Positions 53,397-62,697 of a stretch of 64,000 bases of DNA are shown in pieces. The stretch covers positions 1,426,001 to 1,490,000 of the forward strand of contig CANMJH010000001.1 in assembly GCA_947498125.1 (NCBI GenBank). The letters run 5' to 3'. This stretch comes from an uncultured Nioella sp. GTDB lineage: Bacteria > Pseudomonadota > Alphaproteobacteria > Rhodobacterales > Rhodobacteraceae. Under the pieces are notes generated by a model. That model worked only from the letters and a program-made list of their open reading frames with translations. It searched no databases and was not told the origin of the DNA. The translations under genes were made by a program, and so were the position numbers. The first letter of the stretch is position 1. Every line of letters begins with the position of its first letter.

Positions 53397-54986
53397 TCAA
53401 GATTTCTGGAACATGGCGAGCATGCGCCGAGTCACAAGGAAGCCGCCGAAGATATTGATTCCGGCCATGAATACCGACAATCCGGCAAGCAAAATCACCA
53501 AGAACCCGCCCGATCCAACTTGTAGGATCGCGCCAAGGATGATGATCGAAGAAATGGCGTTTGTGACGGCCATCAAAGGGGTGTGCAGGCTGTGGCTGAC
53601 ATTCCAGATCACTTGGAAACCAACGAAGATCGACAAAACGAAAACGATGAAATGCTGCATAAAGCTGGCCGGGGCAACAAGGCCGACACCCAGCAAAATC
53701 GCGCCGCCAATACCCAAAAGCGTGACCTGTTGAATGGTCTGCGCTTTGAATTCTGCCGTTTCTTTCGCGCGCAGTTCTTCTGGCGTCAGCTCTTTTTCCG
53801 GCGCAGCCTTCGGTTTGGCCGCAATCGCCTGAATTTTCGGTGGTGGCGGCGGGAAAGTAATCTCACCCTGATAAGTCACTGTTGCGCCGCGGATCACGTC
53901 ATCTTCCATGTCGTGATTGATCTGACCGTCCTTTTCGGGCGTCAGATCTGTCAGCATATGCCGAATATTGGTGGCATAAAGCGTGGACGCTTGGCTTGCC
54001 ATACGGCTGGGGAAATCGGTGTAGCCAATGATGGTGACGCCATTTTCAGTAACGATCTTTTCATCCATCACCGTCATTTTGCAGTTGCCGCCCTTTTCAG
54101 CGGCAAGGTCAACGATCACCGAACCCGGCTTCATCGCGGCAACCATATCCTCGGTCCAAAGCTCAGGGGCTTCGCGGTTGGGGATCAGTGCCGTGGTGAT
54201 AACGATGTCGACCTCGGGGGCCAGTTCGCGAAATTTGGCAAGCTGTGCTTCGCGGAATTCAGGGCTGGACACGCTGGCATAACCGCCCGTGGCCGCACCA
54301 TCTGTCTGTTCTTCCTCGAAATCGAGATAGACAAACTCAGCACCCATCGATTCAACTTGTTCCGCCACTTCCGGGCGCACGTCGAAGGCGAGTGTGATTG
54401 CGCCAAGGCTGGTCGAGGTGCCGATCGCGGCAAGGCCCGCAACACCAGCGCCAACAACCAGAACTTTGGCCGGTGGGACTTTACCCGCGGCTGTGATCTG
54501 ACCGGTAAAGAACCGGCCATAATTGTTGCCCGCTTCGATAACCGCGCGGTAGCCCGCGATATTGGCCATCGAGCTCAACGCATCCATCTTTTGAGCGCGC
54601 GAAATACGAGGAACCATTTCCATCGCGATGACATTCGCGCCTTTGGATTTGGCAAGCGCCATGCCGTCTTCATTTCCTGCGGGATTGAAGAACGAGATGA
54701 GGGTCTTTTCAGATGTTAGCCGTTTCAGCTCGGTTTCATTTGGCTGGCGTACTTTCGCAATTACGTCACTGTCTTTCCAAAGCGCAGCGGCTGTTTTCAC
54801 AATCGATACGCCCGCCGCCTCATAGTCGGCATCGGAAAAGCCAGCCGCAACCCCTGCCCCGGTTTCCACCGCGCAGGCAAAGCCCAATTTCTGCAGTTGT
54901 TCGGCAGAGGCTGGGGTCATTGCCACCCGCGCTTCGCCATCGAAAATCTCTTTTGGCGTTCCGATCACTGTTTGCCGTTCACTCAT
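53397..54986 (-). CDS. pntA: NAD(P) transhydrogenase, alpha subunit
   Basis: A 529-residue alpha chain of the undivided (E. coli-like) type: NAD-binding domain at about 1-380 ([60 protein letters not shown]) and a C-terminal part with four spans ([40 protein letters not shown]). In some alphaproteobacteria this chain is split into PntAA and PntAB; here it is one. AGAGGA precedes the ATG. Two dyads lie in its 339-bp upstream region. Confidence 0.97.
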   Translation of the reverse strand: MSERQTVIGTPKEIFDGEARVAMTPASAEQLQKLGFACAVETGAGVAAGFSDADYEAAGVSIVKTAAALWKDSDVIAKVRQPNETELKRLTSEKTLISFFNPAGNEDGMALAKSKGANVIAMEMVPRISRAQKMDALSSMANIAGYRAVIEAGNNYGRFFTGQITAAGKVPPAKVLVVGAGVAGLAAIGTSTSLGAITLAFDVRPEVAEQVESMGAEFVYLDFEEEQTDGAATGGYASVSSPEFREAQLAKFRELAPEVDIVITTALIPNREAPELWTEDMVAAMKPGSVIVDLAAEKGGNCKMTVMDEKIVTENGVTIIGYTDFPSRMASQASTLYATNIRHMLTDLTPEKDGQINHDMEDDVIRGATVTYQGEITFPPPPPKIQAIAAKPKAAPEKELTPEELRAKETAEFKAQTIQQVTLLGIGGAILLGVGLVAPASFMQHFIVFVLSIFVGFQVIWNVSHSLHTPLMAVTNAISSIIILGAILQVGSGGFLVILLAGLSVFMAGINIFGGFLVTRRMLAMFQKS

Positions 54987-55325
54987 TCAGGCATCCTCTC
55001 AGTTCGTACAGCCGCTCTCCCCGGCCATGGGTCAAAATCCGGTTCCTCCCAACGCAGCGGTGCAGGATCTGCGCGTTGGGAACCATGATGTCTTTTGTTC
55101 AGGGACGTCACAGCATTGTTGGTGTCAAAGATCATCTCTTTGACCAAAACTGCGCCTTTCCCCTCCGTCAGCAGAGGTGCCATAAGCCAGATAGAAGGTG
55201 CAACCAACAATCCGGTTTATTCCATGCATCCCTTGCCGCACCCACGCAATAATATTTCGTGCAACCATTAAGTTAATAACGATTGCAGAAACAAATCACA
55301 TTTCCTGATGGTCGCTGGCGGTTTT
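54987..55325. promoter_or_regulatory. pntA upstream region with two inverted repeats
   Basis: No gene is supported in this 339 bp. It holds GTCAAAGA-TCATC-TCTTTGAC (55124-55144), a perfect dyad with eight-base arms, and a bulged hairpin in which GGTTCC and CCCAACGC (55041-55056) pair with GCGTTGGG and AACC (55073-55084). The second is within 100 nt of the pntA start and could be a leader structure; the first is placed like an operator. The AT-rich 55240-55320 stretch follows the BKACE gene and shows no clear terminator. Confidence 0.5.
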
Positions 55326-56258
55326 TTAGAAATTCACCCGGTCACCACCCTTAAGACCCAAAATCTCTCGGGCTTCGTCAGGCGTTGCCACTTCGTTGCC
55401 GAGGTCTTCGACAATGCGGCGGATCTTCTTGACCTGTTGTGCGTTGCTTTCCGCAAGCACGCCCCGTTTGATGAACAGACTATCTTCCAACCCAACGCGG
55501 ACATTGCCGCCCATCTGACTTGCCGTCGTCGCCATTGGAATTTGAGCAGCCCCAGCCGCAAGAATAGACCAACGGTAATCCTCACCGAACAGTTTGTCGG
55601 CGGTCTTTTTCATAAAGACGAGGTTTTCGATATCAGCGCCGATGCCGCCCAGAATTCCCATGACAAACTGAATGAAAACCGGCGCTTTAAAGAGGCCGAT
55701 ATCCATGCAGAATTTCAGGTTATAGAGATGACCCACATCGTAGCATTCATGTTCGAACTTGATGTTATGCGGTGCCAGCTGAGTGGCGGCGTTTTCGATA
55801 TCTTCAAAGGTATTCCGGAAGATGTAGCCCTTTGAGTTTTCGATATAGTCCTTTTCCCAATCGAATTTGAAGGTTTCGAACCGTTTTGCCAACGGATGAA
55901 ACGCGAAATTCATCGACCCCATATTCATCGAACACATCTCGGGCGAAAAGCGCAGCGCCGGGGCGATCCGTTCTTCAACCGTGTTCACAAGGCTGCCACC
56001 GGTCGAAATATTGATGACCGCATCAGTGGCTTGCTTGATCCGTGGCAAGAAAGGTTCATAAAGATCTGGGTCAATAGACACCGCCCCCGTTTCGGGATTG
56101 CGCGTGTGAAGGTGCAGCACAGACGCGCCCGCTTCGGCTGCATCAATCGCCTGCCGGGCGATATCATCCGGCTTATACGGCAACGCATCTGACATGGTTG
56201 GTGTGTGAATCGCGCCTGTGATGGCGCAGGTGATCACTGTTTTCTCTTGGCGAGCCAT
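55326..56258 (-). CDS. Beta-keto acid cleavage enzyme (BKACE, DUF849)
   Basis: A 310-residue TIM-barrel enzyme. The zinc-binding HxH motif is in GASVLHLHTRNPETGAVS, and the late Glu-Asp pair is in VRVGLEDSLFIKRG. TTGGS-like substrate-loop residues occur in DAVINISTGGSLVN. BKACE enzymes condense a beta-keto acid with acetyl-CoA, giving acetoacetate and a new acyl-CoA. Family members include the lysine-fermentation Kce and dehydrocarnitine cleavage enzymes. It is last in the Liv-type ABC operon (three-base gap from livM). The CoA-transferase encoded 3.4 kb downstream could use its acetoacetate. Confidence 0.92.
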   Translation of the reverse strand: MARQEKTVITCAITGAIHTPTMSDALPYKPDDIARQAIDAAEAGASVLHLHTRNPETGAVSIDPDLYEPFLPRIKQATDAVINISTGGSLVNTVEERIAPALRFSPEMCSMNMGSMNFAFHPLAKRFETFKFDWEKDYIENSKGYIFRNTFEDIENAATQLAPHNIKFEHECYDVGHLYNLKFCMDIGLFKAPVFIQFVMGILGGIGADIENLVFMKKTADKLFGEDYRWSILAAGAAQIPMATTASQMGGNVRVGLEDSLFIKRGVLAESNAQQVKKIRRIVEDLGNEVATPDEAREILGLKGGDRVNF

Positions 56259-56261
56259 AGG

Positions 56262-57296
56262 TCAGCTCCTTTCGTCAGATTTGGATTGAGACACGCGATA
56301 ACCAAGCGGGAAAAGCTGCAGATCATATCGATCCCGGATCAGCCCCCAGATGCCTTTCGGTGCTTTTAGCATGATAATAATGGCCACAAGGCCAAGAATG
56401 ATAAGATACGTGGTGCCAAGATCGGCCAGCGTTTCGCGCAATGCGAAGAAAACCAGCGTGCCAATAATGGGCCCTTCAAGCGTTCCGATACCGCCGATTA
56501 CAACGATGAAGATCACGAACGCCGTCCAGTCATTGACGCTGAAGGCCGCATCGGGCGAGATCCGCAGCTTTTGCAAAAAGATGAGCGCGCCAACCATGGC
56601 GGTTAGGCCGCCGGTTACGATGTAGACCACGAATTTTGTGGCCCAGATGTCGATCCCAAGAGACCCTGCGGCAAGCTCGTTATCCCGGATGGCCGAGAGC
56701 GCCAAACCACGGCGCGAGCGCAACAGCAGGAACACTGCCGTGATGACAACGACAACCACGCCAAGCGCCAACCAGTAGCTGGTCCATTCGCGGGCTTGGC
56801 GGCCATCGGCCAAGGATCGGACAATCGCCACCGGCAGGGATGAACCCGAGCCGCCGCCAAGTGCGGAGACTTGTGCAAAGGACAGGCGGAACACTTCGGC
56901 CATCACCCATGTCCCGATTGCAAAATAGGCGCCGCGCAATCGGAAGATCAGGAACGCGACCGGGATGGCAATCAGAATACCAAGGACACCCGCAAGGCCA
57001 ATCGCAGCGATCGGATGCAGCCCGCCGAACATTGTCAGGGCAAAAAGCATATAGCCGCCAAATCCGACATAGGCTTGCTGGCCCACCGAGACGAGGCCCG
57101 CATACCCCGCCATCAGGTTCCAAAGACTGGCAAGCGCAAGGTAGAGAAAGATCTCGCCCATCAGCCGCAATTCAGCGCGCCCTGCCCATAGCGGTGCAGT
57201 GACCAAGGCGACCAGGATAACAGCACCAAGGATTGCAGCGATATAGCTGGCCTTCGAGGCGCGTGAGACAGTGATATTTTGCGATATGTCGGTCAT
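56262..57296 (-). CDS. livM: Branched-chain amino acid-type ABC permease LivM
   Basis: A 344-residue permease with about nine spans: SVGQQAYVGFGGYMLFALTM, FRLRGAYFAIGTWVMAEVFR, LALSAIRDNELAAGSLGIDI, FVIFIVVIGGIGTLEGPIIG. The start codon overlaps the livH stop by four bases; a 50-codon extension is rejected. With LivH it forms the membrane path of the operon's importer. Liv-type systems carry amino acids but also amides, urea and aromatic acids. Confidence 0.93.
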   Translation of the reverse strand: MTDISQNITVSRASKASYIAAILGAVILVALVTAPLWAGRAELRLMGEIFLYLALASLWNLMAGYAGLVSVGQQAYVGFGGYMLFALTMFGGLHPIAAIGLAGVLGILIAIPVAFLIFRLRGAYFAIGTWVMAEVFRLSFAQVSALGGGSGSSLPVAIVRSLADGRQAREWTSYWLALGVVVVVITAVFLLLRSRRGLALSAIRDNELAAGSLGIDIWATKFVVYIVTGGLTAMVGALIFLQKLRISPDAAFSVNDWTAFVIFIVVIGGIGTLEGPIIGTLVFFALRETLADLGTTYLIILGLVAIIIMLKAPKGIWGLIRDRYDLQLFPLGYRVSQSKSDERS

Positions 57297-58162
57297 CCGG
57301 AAATCCTCGGGAACAGGCCTCGTGGGCGAATGGCAAGAACCACAAGAAAGGCAAGATGTCCGGCCAGAAGCTGCCAGCCCGGATTGATCTGCGCGCCGAT
57401 ATTCTGCGCGACACCCAAGATAACACCGCCCGCAAGCGTGCCCCAAAGATTGCCCAGCCCGCCAATGATCACGGCCTCAAAGCCAAAGATCAGACGACCG
57501 CCCCCAGAGGATGGATCGAAACTAGTGCGAATACCCAAAAGGATGCCGGCAATCGCTGTGACGGCAAGGGCCAAAGCCATCGCAAGGCCAAAGATATGAC
57601 GCCGGTTCAGGCCCATAAGTTGCGCGATGTCCTGATTGTCCGATACTGCGCGGAACGCCCGGCCAAGCGCCGTGCGGTAAAACACGAACTGCAAGGCGGC
57701 AATCACGGCGATGGCGAAGGCAAAGGTCAGCAGCGGCAGCACCCCAACAGCCAAATCTCCGACCGGGATGCTGGCAGTTTCCAGTGCACCTGCGTTCATT
57801 TTTTGCGGGTCGGCCGTGTAGACTTCCAACAATGCGTTTTGCAGGATAACCGACAGGCCAAATGTCACCAAAAGAGGTGGCAAAAGGTCGTCACCAAGCG
57901 TGAAATTCAAAATCCCGCGCTGCAACACATACCCGATAAGCGCCATTGCAGGCACAACGATGGCAAGCGCAAGCAAGGGATGCACCCCAATTGTTGATGT
58001 AACTGTCAGGCCCAGATAGGCGGCCAGCACGATCAAATCACCATGCGCGATATTGACCAACCGCATCACGCCGAAAATTAACGACAAACCCGCCGCGAAG
58101 AGTGCATAGAGCCCGCCCAATAGCGTCCCTTGCAATATGGCATTCACCCATTCCATGCTCAT
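57293..58162 (-). CDS. livH: Branched-chain amino acid-type ABC permease LivH
   Basis: A 289-residue permease with about eight spans: LQGTLLGGLYALFAAGLSLI, VMRLVNIAHGDLIVLAAYLG, LGRAFRAVSDNQDIAQLMGL, SSGGGRLIFGFEAVIIGGLG. It overlaps livF and livM by four bases each. Confidence 0.94.
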   Translation of the reverse strand: MSMEWVNAILQGTLLGGLYALFAAGLSLIFGVMRLVNIAHGDLIVLAAYLGLTVTSTIGVHPLLALAIVVPAMALIGYVLQRGILNFTLGDDLLPPLLVTFGLSVILQNALLEVYTADPQKMNAGALETASIPVGDLAVGVLPLLTFAFAIAVIAALQFVFYRTALGRAFRAVSDNQDIAQLMGLNRRHIFGLAMALALAVTAIAGILLGIRTSFDPSSGGGRLIFGFEAVIIGGLGNLWGTLAGGVILGVAQNIGAQINPGWQLLAGHLAFLVVLAIRPRGLFPRISG

Positions 58163-58866
58163 TCAACTCCAAAATAGGCCCGCGAGATGTCGTCACGCGA
58201 GACTGTGCTTGATGCACCCTCTAGCGAAACGCGCCCCTCTTGCAGGCAATAAACCCGTGACGAAAACGCCAGGGCTTTTGAGATATCTTGTTCGACAATG
58301 ACGGCGCTCATGCCTTCTCCAACGATGCCGGGCAGAGCGTCATAGATTGTCTTAATAATAACAGGGGCCAGCCCCAGACTGATCTCATCAAACAGCAGCA
58401 AATCGGGGTTCGACATCAGCGCGCGACCGATTGCGACCATCTGCTGTTGCCCGCCCGACAGGGCCGTCGAAGGAACATTGCGGCGTTCATCCAATATTGG
58501 GAACAATTCACATACTGTTTTTAGGTTCCACGGCCCCGGACGCCCAACGCGCCCGCCAATCAATAGGTTTTCCTCAACCGAAAGCGACGGAAACAGCTGC
58601 CGCCCTTCTGGCACCAGAGCAAGCCCCTTGCTGGCAATCTGATCCGCGCGCAGATGGCCAATGGGCTCGTTGCGATAGCTCACTTCGTTCGCGCCATTTT
58701 TCAGCAACCCGGTGATCGACCGCATCAGGGTGGTCTTTCCAGCCCCATTTGCGCCGATAATGGCTAGAACTTCGCCCTCTTCGACATGAATATCGAGGTC
58801 AAACAATGCTTGAAAATCGCCGTAAAACGAATTCAGGCCTTCGGTTTTCAAGATTGGATCAGGCAT
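58159..58866 (-). CDS. livF: Liv-type ABC transporter ATPase LivF
   Basis: A 235-residue ATPase: Walker A GANGAGKTTLMRSITG, Q-loop region VPEGRQLFPSLSVEENLLIG, signature LSGGQQQMVAIGRALM and Walker B LLLFDEISLGLAP. It overlaps livG by eight bases. Paired with LivG to drive the importer. Confidence 0.95.
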   Translation of the reverse strand: MPDPILKTEGLNSFYGDFQALFDLDIHVEEGEVLAIIGANGAGKTTLMRSITGLLKNGANEVSYRNEPIGHLRADQIASKGLALVPEGRQLFPSLSVEENLLIGGRVGRPGPWNLKTVCELFPILDERRNVPSTALSGGQQQMVAIGRALMSNPDLLLFDEISLGLAPVIIKTIYDALPGIVGEGMSAVIVEQDISKALAFSSRVYCLQEGRVSLEGASSTVSRDDISRAYFGVE

Positions 58867-59587
58867 CTGCTTCGATCCCCAAATAGATTTCTTTCACTTC
58901 ACGACTTTCCATGATGGCTTGCGGTTCCCCTTCAGCGATCTTTTTGCCGAAATCGATCACGATCAAACGGTCAACAACGGCCAAAAGCGCGTGGACGACA
59001 TGTTCAATCCAGATGATCGAAACGCCGGATTTGTGAATTTCCTTGATGGTATCGATCAAGGACCGACACTCGCCTTCGGTCAGCCCGCCAGCGATTTCAT
59101 CAAGCATGAGCAGCTTTGGCTGCGTACACAGCGCCCGGGTCAGCTCCAGCCGTTTGCGTTCAAGCAATGTCAGTGCGCCTGCAAGCTTATTGGCCTTGGG
59201 CAGCATCTCGGTCTGTTCAAGAACGCTGAGCGCTTTGGCTTCTGCAGCCCGCCCTGTAAGGCCGCCGGCTTGCGTTGCGGCAATCATGGCGTTTTCAAAG
59301 ACCGTCATGCCAACAAAGGGTTGCGGCACCTGAAAGCTGCGCGCCATGCCCATCCGGCAGCGCTTTGCGGCCCCGGCACTGGTCACATTTTGACCCAAAA
59401 ACTCGATAGACCCCGCATCGGCAGACAACGTGCCCGTGATCAGGTTGAACATCGTTGTTTTGCCAGCCCCATTGGGGCCAATGATCCCAAGTGCTTCGCC
59501 GTCTTGGAGGCTGTAAGACAAAGCATCTGCGACCGTGACGGCCCCAAAGGACTTCATCACGTTATTTAGTTTTAGAATTTCAGTCAT
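58859..59587 (-). CDS. livG: Liv-type ABC transporter ATPase LivG
   Basis: A 242-residue ATPase with Walker A GPNGAGKTTMFNLITG, Walker B KLLMLDEIAGGLTEGE, and the LivG-typical RMGMARSFQVPQPFVGMTVF. The signature is LTLLERKRLELTRALC, departing from LSGGQ as LivG members often do. ATG 59587 matches the usual N-terminus; a 12-codon extension overlaps the gap after livK. Confidence 0.93.
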   Translation of the reverse strand: MTEILKLNNVMKSFGAVTVADALSYSLQDGEALGIIGPNGAGKTTMFNLITGTLSADAGSIEFLGQNVTSAGAAKRCRMGMARSFQVPQPFVGMTVFENAMIAATQAGGLTGRAAEAKALSVLEQTEMLPKANKLAGALTLLERKRLELTRALCTQPKLLMLDEIAGGLTEGECRSLIDTIKEIHKSGVSIIWIEHVVHALLAVVDRLIVIDFGKKIAEGEPQAIMESREVKEIYLGIEADA

Positions 59588-59643
59588 GAGTTTCCCGGTC
59601 CTTTTGAAAGCCGGACGCGACAAAGCCGCGCCCGGTCAGGTCC

Positions 59644-60924
59644 TTAGCTCAGCAGGGCAAGTTCGCCCGTAAGCGGAATGTTCGGCGCAGCCGAGTTCGC
59701 AACGATCTTAAGATCCATTGCATCGCCATCTTGCTGCCATTGGCCTGCGACCAGTGGCGTTTTGGTGACATTGTTGATTGGCCCATTGGACCAGTCGACA
59801 TTGCCGACAATCGTATCCAGGCTGGTCGACGCAATCGCCTCAACAATCGCATAAGGATCGTCAAGATCCGCGGCGCGGCTGATGACATTGGCGGCCACTT
59901 CAAACAGAGCGTGCTTAAAGCCAATTGGCTGCGTCCACGGACGGCCAGTTGCGGCAGTGTAGCCATTTGCCAGATCGCTTGCACTTGCGCCCGTCACTGA
60001 AGACGTGAACGGGTGATGCGGCGACCACCAGACTTCGGAGGACAGACCATTGCCGCGTTCGCCGAGCGATTCAATGACGGATGGGAACAGCAAGGCTTTG
60101 CCGATTGTCACGATCTTCGGACGGAACCCCTGTTGGGCCGATTGCGCCCAGAAAGTTGCGAAATCTGGTGGGATCATATTGCCGGTGACAATCTCACAAC
60201 CGGCCTCACGGAAGGCGTTGATCTGGTTTGAGAAATCGTCGGACAAAGGTTGATACCGGCCCGGATCGATCAACGAGTAACCTGCGTCAGCCAAAGGAAT
60301 TGGCAAGCCAAGTTCTGGATGACCCCAAGCATTCCCGTCCGCATCATTTGGGAACAGACCCCCAACCGTACGCGCGACATCTGTTTGGCCCCACATATCC
60401 AGGAACGCACCGATGACATCCTCCAGGCCCCAGAAGAAGTGATAGGTGTTCTGAAACCCTTCGCCCGGAACGCCATTGCGGCCAAAGAAGTAAGGCTGCC
60501 AAGGGCAATCTGTGGTGATACAAGGCACTTCCATCACTTCACATTGATCAGCCACAGGGTTCACTGTGTCTGGTGTCGAAGCGGCGACCATGATGTCGAC
60601 CTCGTCATCAAGGATCAGGTCAGCAGCAACTTCGGCGGCGCGGTTCGGGTTGGACTGGCTGTCCTTCGAGATGATCTCGATTGACCAGCTGCGGCCATTA
60701 TTTTCGATCCCGCCTGAAAAGGCGGCATTGATCGCATCCAACACGTAATCATCAGCTTCGGCGAACCCAGCCAACGGGCCAGTTCGCGGGCTGACATGGC
60801 CGATTTTAATCGTTGGGTTCTGCGCATAGGCGCGTGTTGACCGCAGGATGGCCGGAGCTGCCAAAATGGCGGCTGCCCCCTTGATCACGCTCCGCCTCGA
60901 CGGCGTTCTTCTTAATACTGTCAT
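59644..60924 (-). CDS. Liv-type ABC substrate-binding protein
   Basis: A 426-residue periplasmic binding protein of the amino acid/amide (Peripla_BP_6) type with a twin-arginine-like signal (RRSVIKGAAAILAAPAILRS). Body features are IKIGHVSPRTGPLAGFAEAD, LILDDEVDIMVAASTPDTVN and a late GFKHALFEVAANVISRAADL. The middle has unusual Trp- and Cys-rich stretches (CITTDCPWQPYFFG, WGLEDVIGAFLDMWGQT), more like the branch that binds larger or aromatic acids than leucine-binding LivK. GGGAGGAAGACA precedes the ATG. It sits between the enzyme genes and livG, so it defines uptake of the pathway substrate. Confidence 0.9.
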   Translation of the reverse strand: MTVLRRTPSRRSVIKGAAAILAAPAILRSTRAYAQNPTIKIGHVSPRTGPLAGFAEADDYVLDAINAAFSGGIENNGRSWSIEIISKDSQSNPNRAAEVAADLILDDEVDIMVAASTPDTVNPVADQCEVMEVPCITTDCPWQPYFFGRNGVPGEGFQNTYHFFWGLEDVIGAFLDMWGQTDVARTVGGLFPNDADGNAWGHPELGLPIPLADAGYSLIDPGRYQPLSDDFSNQINAFREAGCEIVTGNMIPPDFATFWAQSAQQGFRPKIVTIGKALLFPSVIESLGERGNGLSSEVWWSPHHPFTSSVTGASASDLANGYTAATGRPWTQPIGFKHALFEVAANVISRAADLDDPYAIVEAIASTSLDTIVGNVDWSNGPINNVTKTPLVAGQWQQDGDAMDLKIVANSAAPNIPLTGELALLS

Positions 60925-60966
60925 TGTCTTCCTCCCATTAATCGGCCCTTTCAGAGGCCGTTCTCA

Positions 60967-61896
60967 TCATATCTCGGACAAAATTCGTTCCATGTTCTTC
61001 AAGTGTTTGCCGACTTTTTCACGCACGGATTGAGCCTCCTCCTCAGTCCAGCTGCTAAAGCCTTCACCGGTTTTCATGCCCAGTTTTCCGTCCTTCACCA
61101 ATTGCTCAAGATAGGGGGACGGGCCCTTTCGGCTCTCTAGATCGAAGAGCACGTTTTCATGGATATCGAGCGTCAGGTCTGTCCCGACCAGATCGGCATT
61201 TTCGAGCGGCCCAAGCACAGCAAGACGCATGCCAAAGCTGGATTTGATCACGGTATCCACTGCTTTCGCATCGCAAATGCCATTTTCAACAAGGCTGACC
61301 GCTTCGCGCCACAAGGCATGCTGCAGACGGTTCCCGATGAAACCCGGCACATCTTTTTCCACCAGAACCGGCGTTTTTCCAGCATCCGCCAGCAGATCAA
61401 CCATTCGGTCGGCAAGAGCCGGATCGGTCCATTCGGTTTTCACAACTTCGACAAGCGGGATCATGTGGGGTGGGTTCCACCAATGCGTGCCCAAAGCCCG
61501 CGATTTGATGGCCAGCCCTTCCATAATCTTGCTGATCTGAATGACGGATGTGTTGGAGGCAAGAATTGCATTTTCGGGCGCATGCGCTTCGACATCTGCA
61601 AAGATCTTGCGCTTTAGATCCAGCTTTTCAGGTGCGGCTTCAAAGACCACCGCCGCCTCTTTAACAGCGCCAGCCATCGACGGAAAAAGCTCGATCATTT
61701 TCAGAGCCTTTGCGATTTCGAACTCATCTGCGCCCAGCCCCTTCAGGCTGTTTGCAATCCGTTCCGGGGCCGAGGCGAGCGTGGCGGAATCTGGATCGGT
61801 TATCGCCACATATTGCCCGGCGCGGGCCAAGGTCAAGGCAATGCCATGCCCCATCAACCCGGCGCCAATAACGGCAATTTGCTGTTTCTTTTCCAT
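60967..61896 (-). CDS. 3-hydroxyacyl-CoA dehydrogenase-like protein
   Basis: A 309-residue NAD-dependent dehydrogenase: N-terminal Rossmann motif IAVIGAGLMGHGIALTLARA, then ASNTSVIQISKIMEG and the active-site segment THWWNPPHMIPLVEVVKTEW, followed by DVPGFIGNRLQHALWREAVS and helical C-terminal domain. The catalytic His is kept, but HWWNPP replaces the HFFNP of ordinary 3-hydroxybutyryl-CoA dehydrogenases. That change is seen in relatives that oxidise free beta-hydroxy acids (compare L-carnitine and L-gulonate dehydrogenases in the same superfamily). It would make the beta-keto acid used by the BKACE enzyme in this operon; inference. Confidence 0.85.
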   Translation of the reverse strand: MEKKQQIAVIGAGLMGHGIALTLARAGQYVAITDPDSATLASAPERIANSLKGLGADEFEIAKALKMIELFPSMAGAVKEAAVVFEAAPEKLDLKRKIFADVEAHAPENAILASNTSVIQISKIMEGLAIKSRALGTHWWNPPHMIPLVEVVKTEWTDPALADRMVDLLADAGKTPVLVEKDVPGFIGNRLQHALWREAVSLVENGICDAKAVDTVIKSSFGMRLAVLGPLENADLVGTDLTLDIHENVLFDLESRKGPSPYLEQLVKDGKLGMKTGEGFSSWTEEEAQSVREKVGKHLKNMERILSEI

Positions 61897-61899
61897 AGC

Positions 61900-62697
61900 C
61901 TAGCCCGCCGTATAGCCACCGTCAGCATAAAGAATATGCCCGGTGTAAAAATCAGACGCTTTAGACGCGAGGAAAAGTAGAGGGCCTGCCAGATCTTCTG
62001 GCTCTCCCAATCGGCCTTTCGGAACGCGGGTCAAGAACCCGTCGCGGACTTTCTTGGCCTCTTCACTGTCTTCGAACATCCACGCGGTCAGCGGCGAGCG
62101 GAACACAGTTGGCGCAATGGCGTTCACCGTTATGCCAGTTGGGCCAAGCTCGCAGCCAAGCGCCTTGGTGATGCCGTCGACGGCGGCCTTGGACGCGCAA
62201 TAGGCCGTGTAGCCAGCGGGATGACCCAAAAGTCCACGCGCTGAACTTACCAGAACGATCTTCCCGCCGTCGCCTTGCGCCTTCATCTGGCCCGACGCCG
62301 CACGCGCCAAAAGCCATGATTGGTTCACATTGGCATCCATCACGGATGCGAAGGTTTCGGGCGCCATATCATTGATCAAGGCCACTTTGTTCATGCCCGA
62401 AGCAACAACCAATATGTCGAGCCGGCCAAAGGCCTCAACCGCGCTAGAGATCAACGCATCGCAAGCCGCTTCGTCAGAAGGGCGCGTGTTGACGGAAGTC
62501 ACTTCTGCGCCCATCCCGCGGCATTCTTCTGCGATTTCATCAAGCGCAGTTTGGTTCCCGGCGGCCAGCACCAGTTTGGCACCTGCACCGGCCAGAATAC
62601 GCGCGGCAACCATGCCAAACGCGCCCGAGGCACCGGTGATCAAGGCAACTTTGCCCTTAACTTCGAACATCGACAGCGGATTTTGCATAACAGACAT
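61900..62697 (-). CDS. Short-chain dehydrogenase/reductase in the BKACE operon
   Basis: A 265-residue SDR. Cofactor motif TGASGAFGMVAARIL, catalytic residues in YTAYCASKAAVDGI, and C-terminal SKASDFYTGHILYADGGYTA. ATG 62697 overlaps the cupin stop (TAATG); a 15-codon longer frame is rejected. It is a second oxidoreductase of the operon, presumably acting on a hydroxy or keto intermediate. Confidence 0.88.
   Translation of the reverse strand: MSVMQNPLSMFEVKGKVALITGASGAFGMVAARILAGAGAKLVLAAGNQTALDEIAEECRGMGAEVTSVNTRPSDEAACDALISSAVEAFGRLDILVVASGMNKVALINDMAPETFASVMDANVNQSWLLARAASGQMKAQGDGGKIVLVSSARGLLGHPAGYTAYCASKAAVDGITKALGCELGPTGITVNAIAPTVFRSPLTAWMFEDSEEAKKVRDGFLTRVPKGRLGEPEDLAGPLLFLASKASDFYTGHILYADGGYTAG

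Noticed and set aside
53583-54719. 378-codon plus-strand frame
   Set aside because: Antisense to pntA, composed of His/Arg-rich shadow sequence.
60967-61896. Direct assignment as L-carnitine dehydrogenase
   Set aside because: BKACE and CoA-transferase neighbours recall carnitine degradation, but the active-site segment and the cyclase/cupin/SDR neighbours do not prove it, so only a relative was named.
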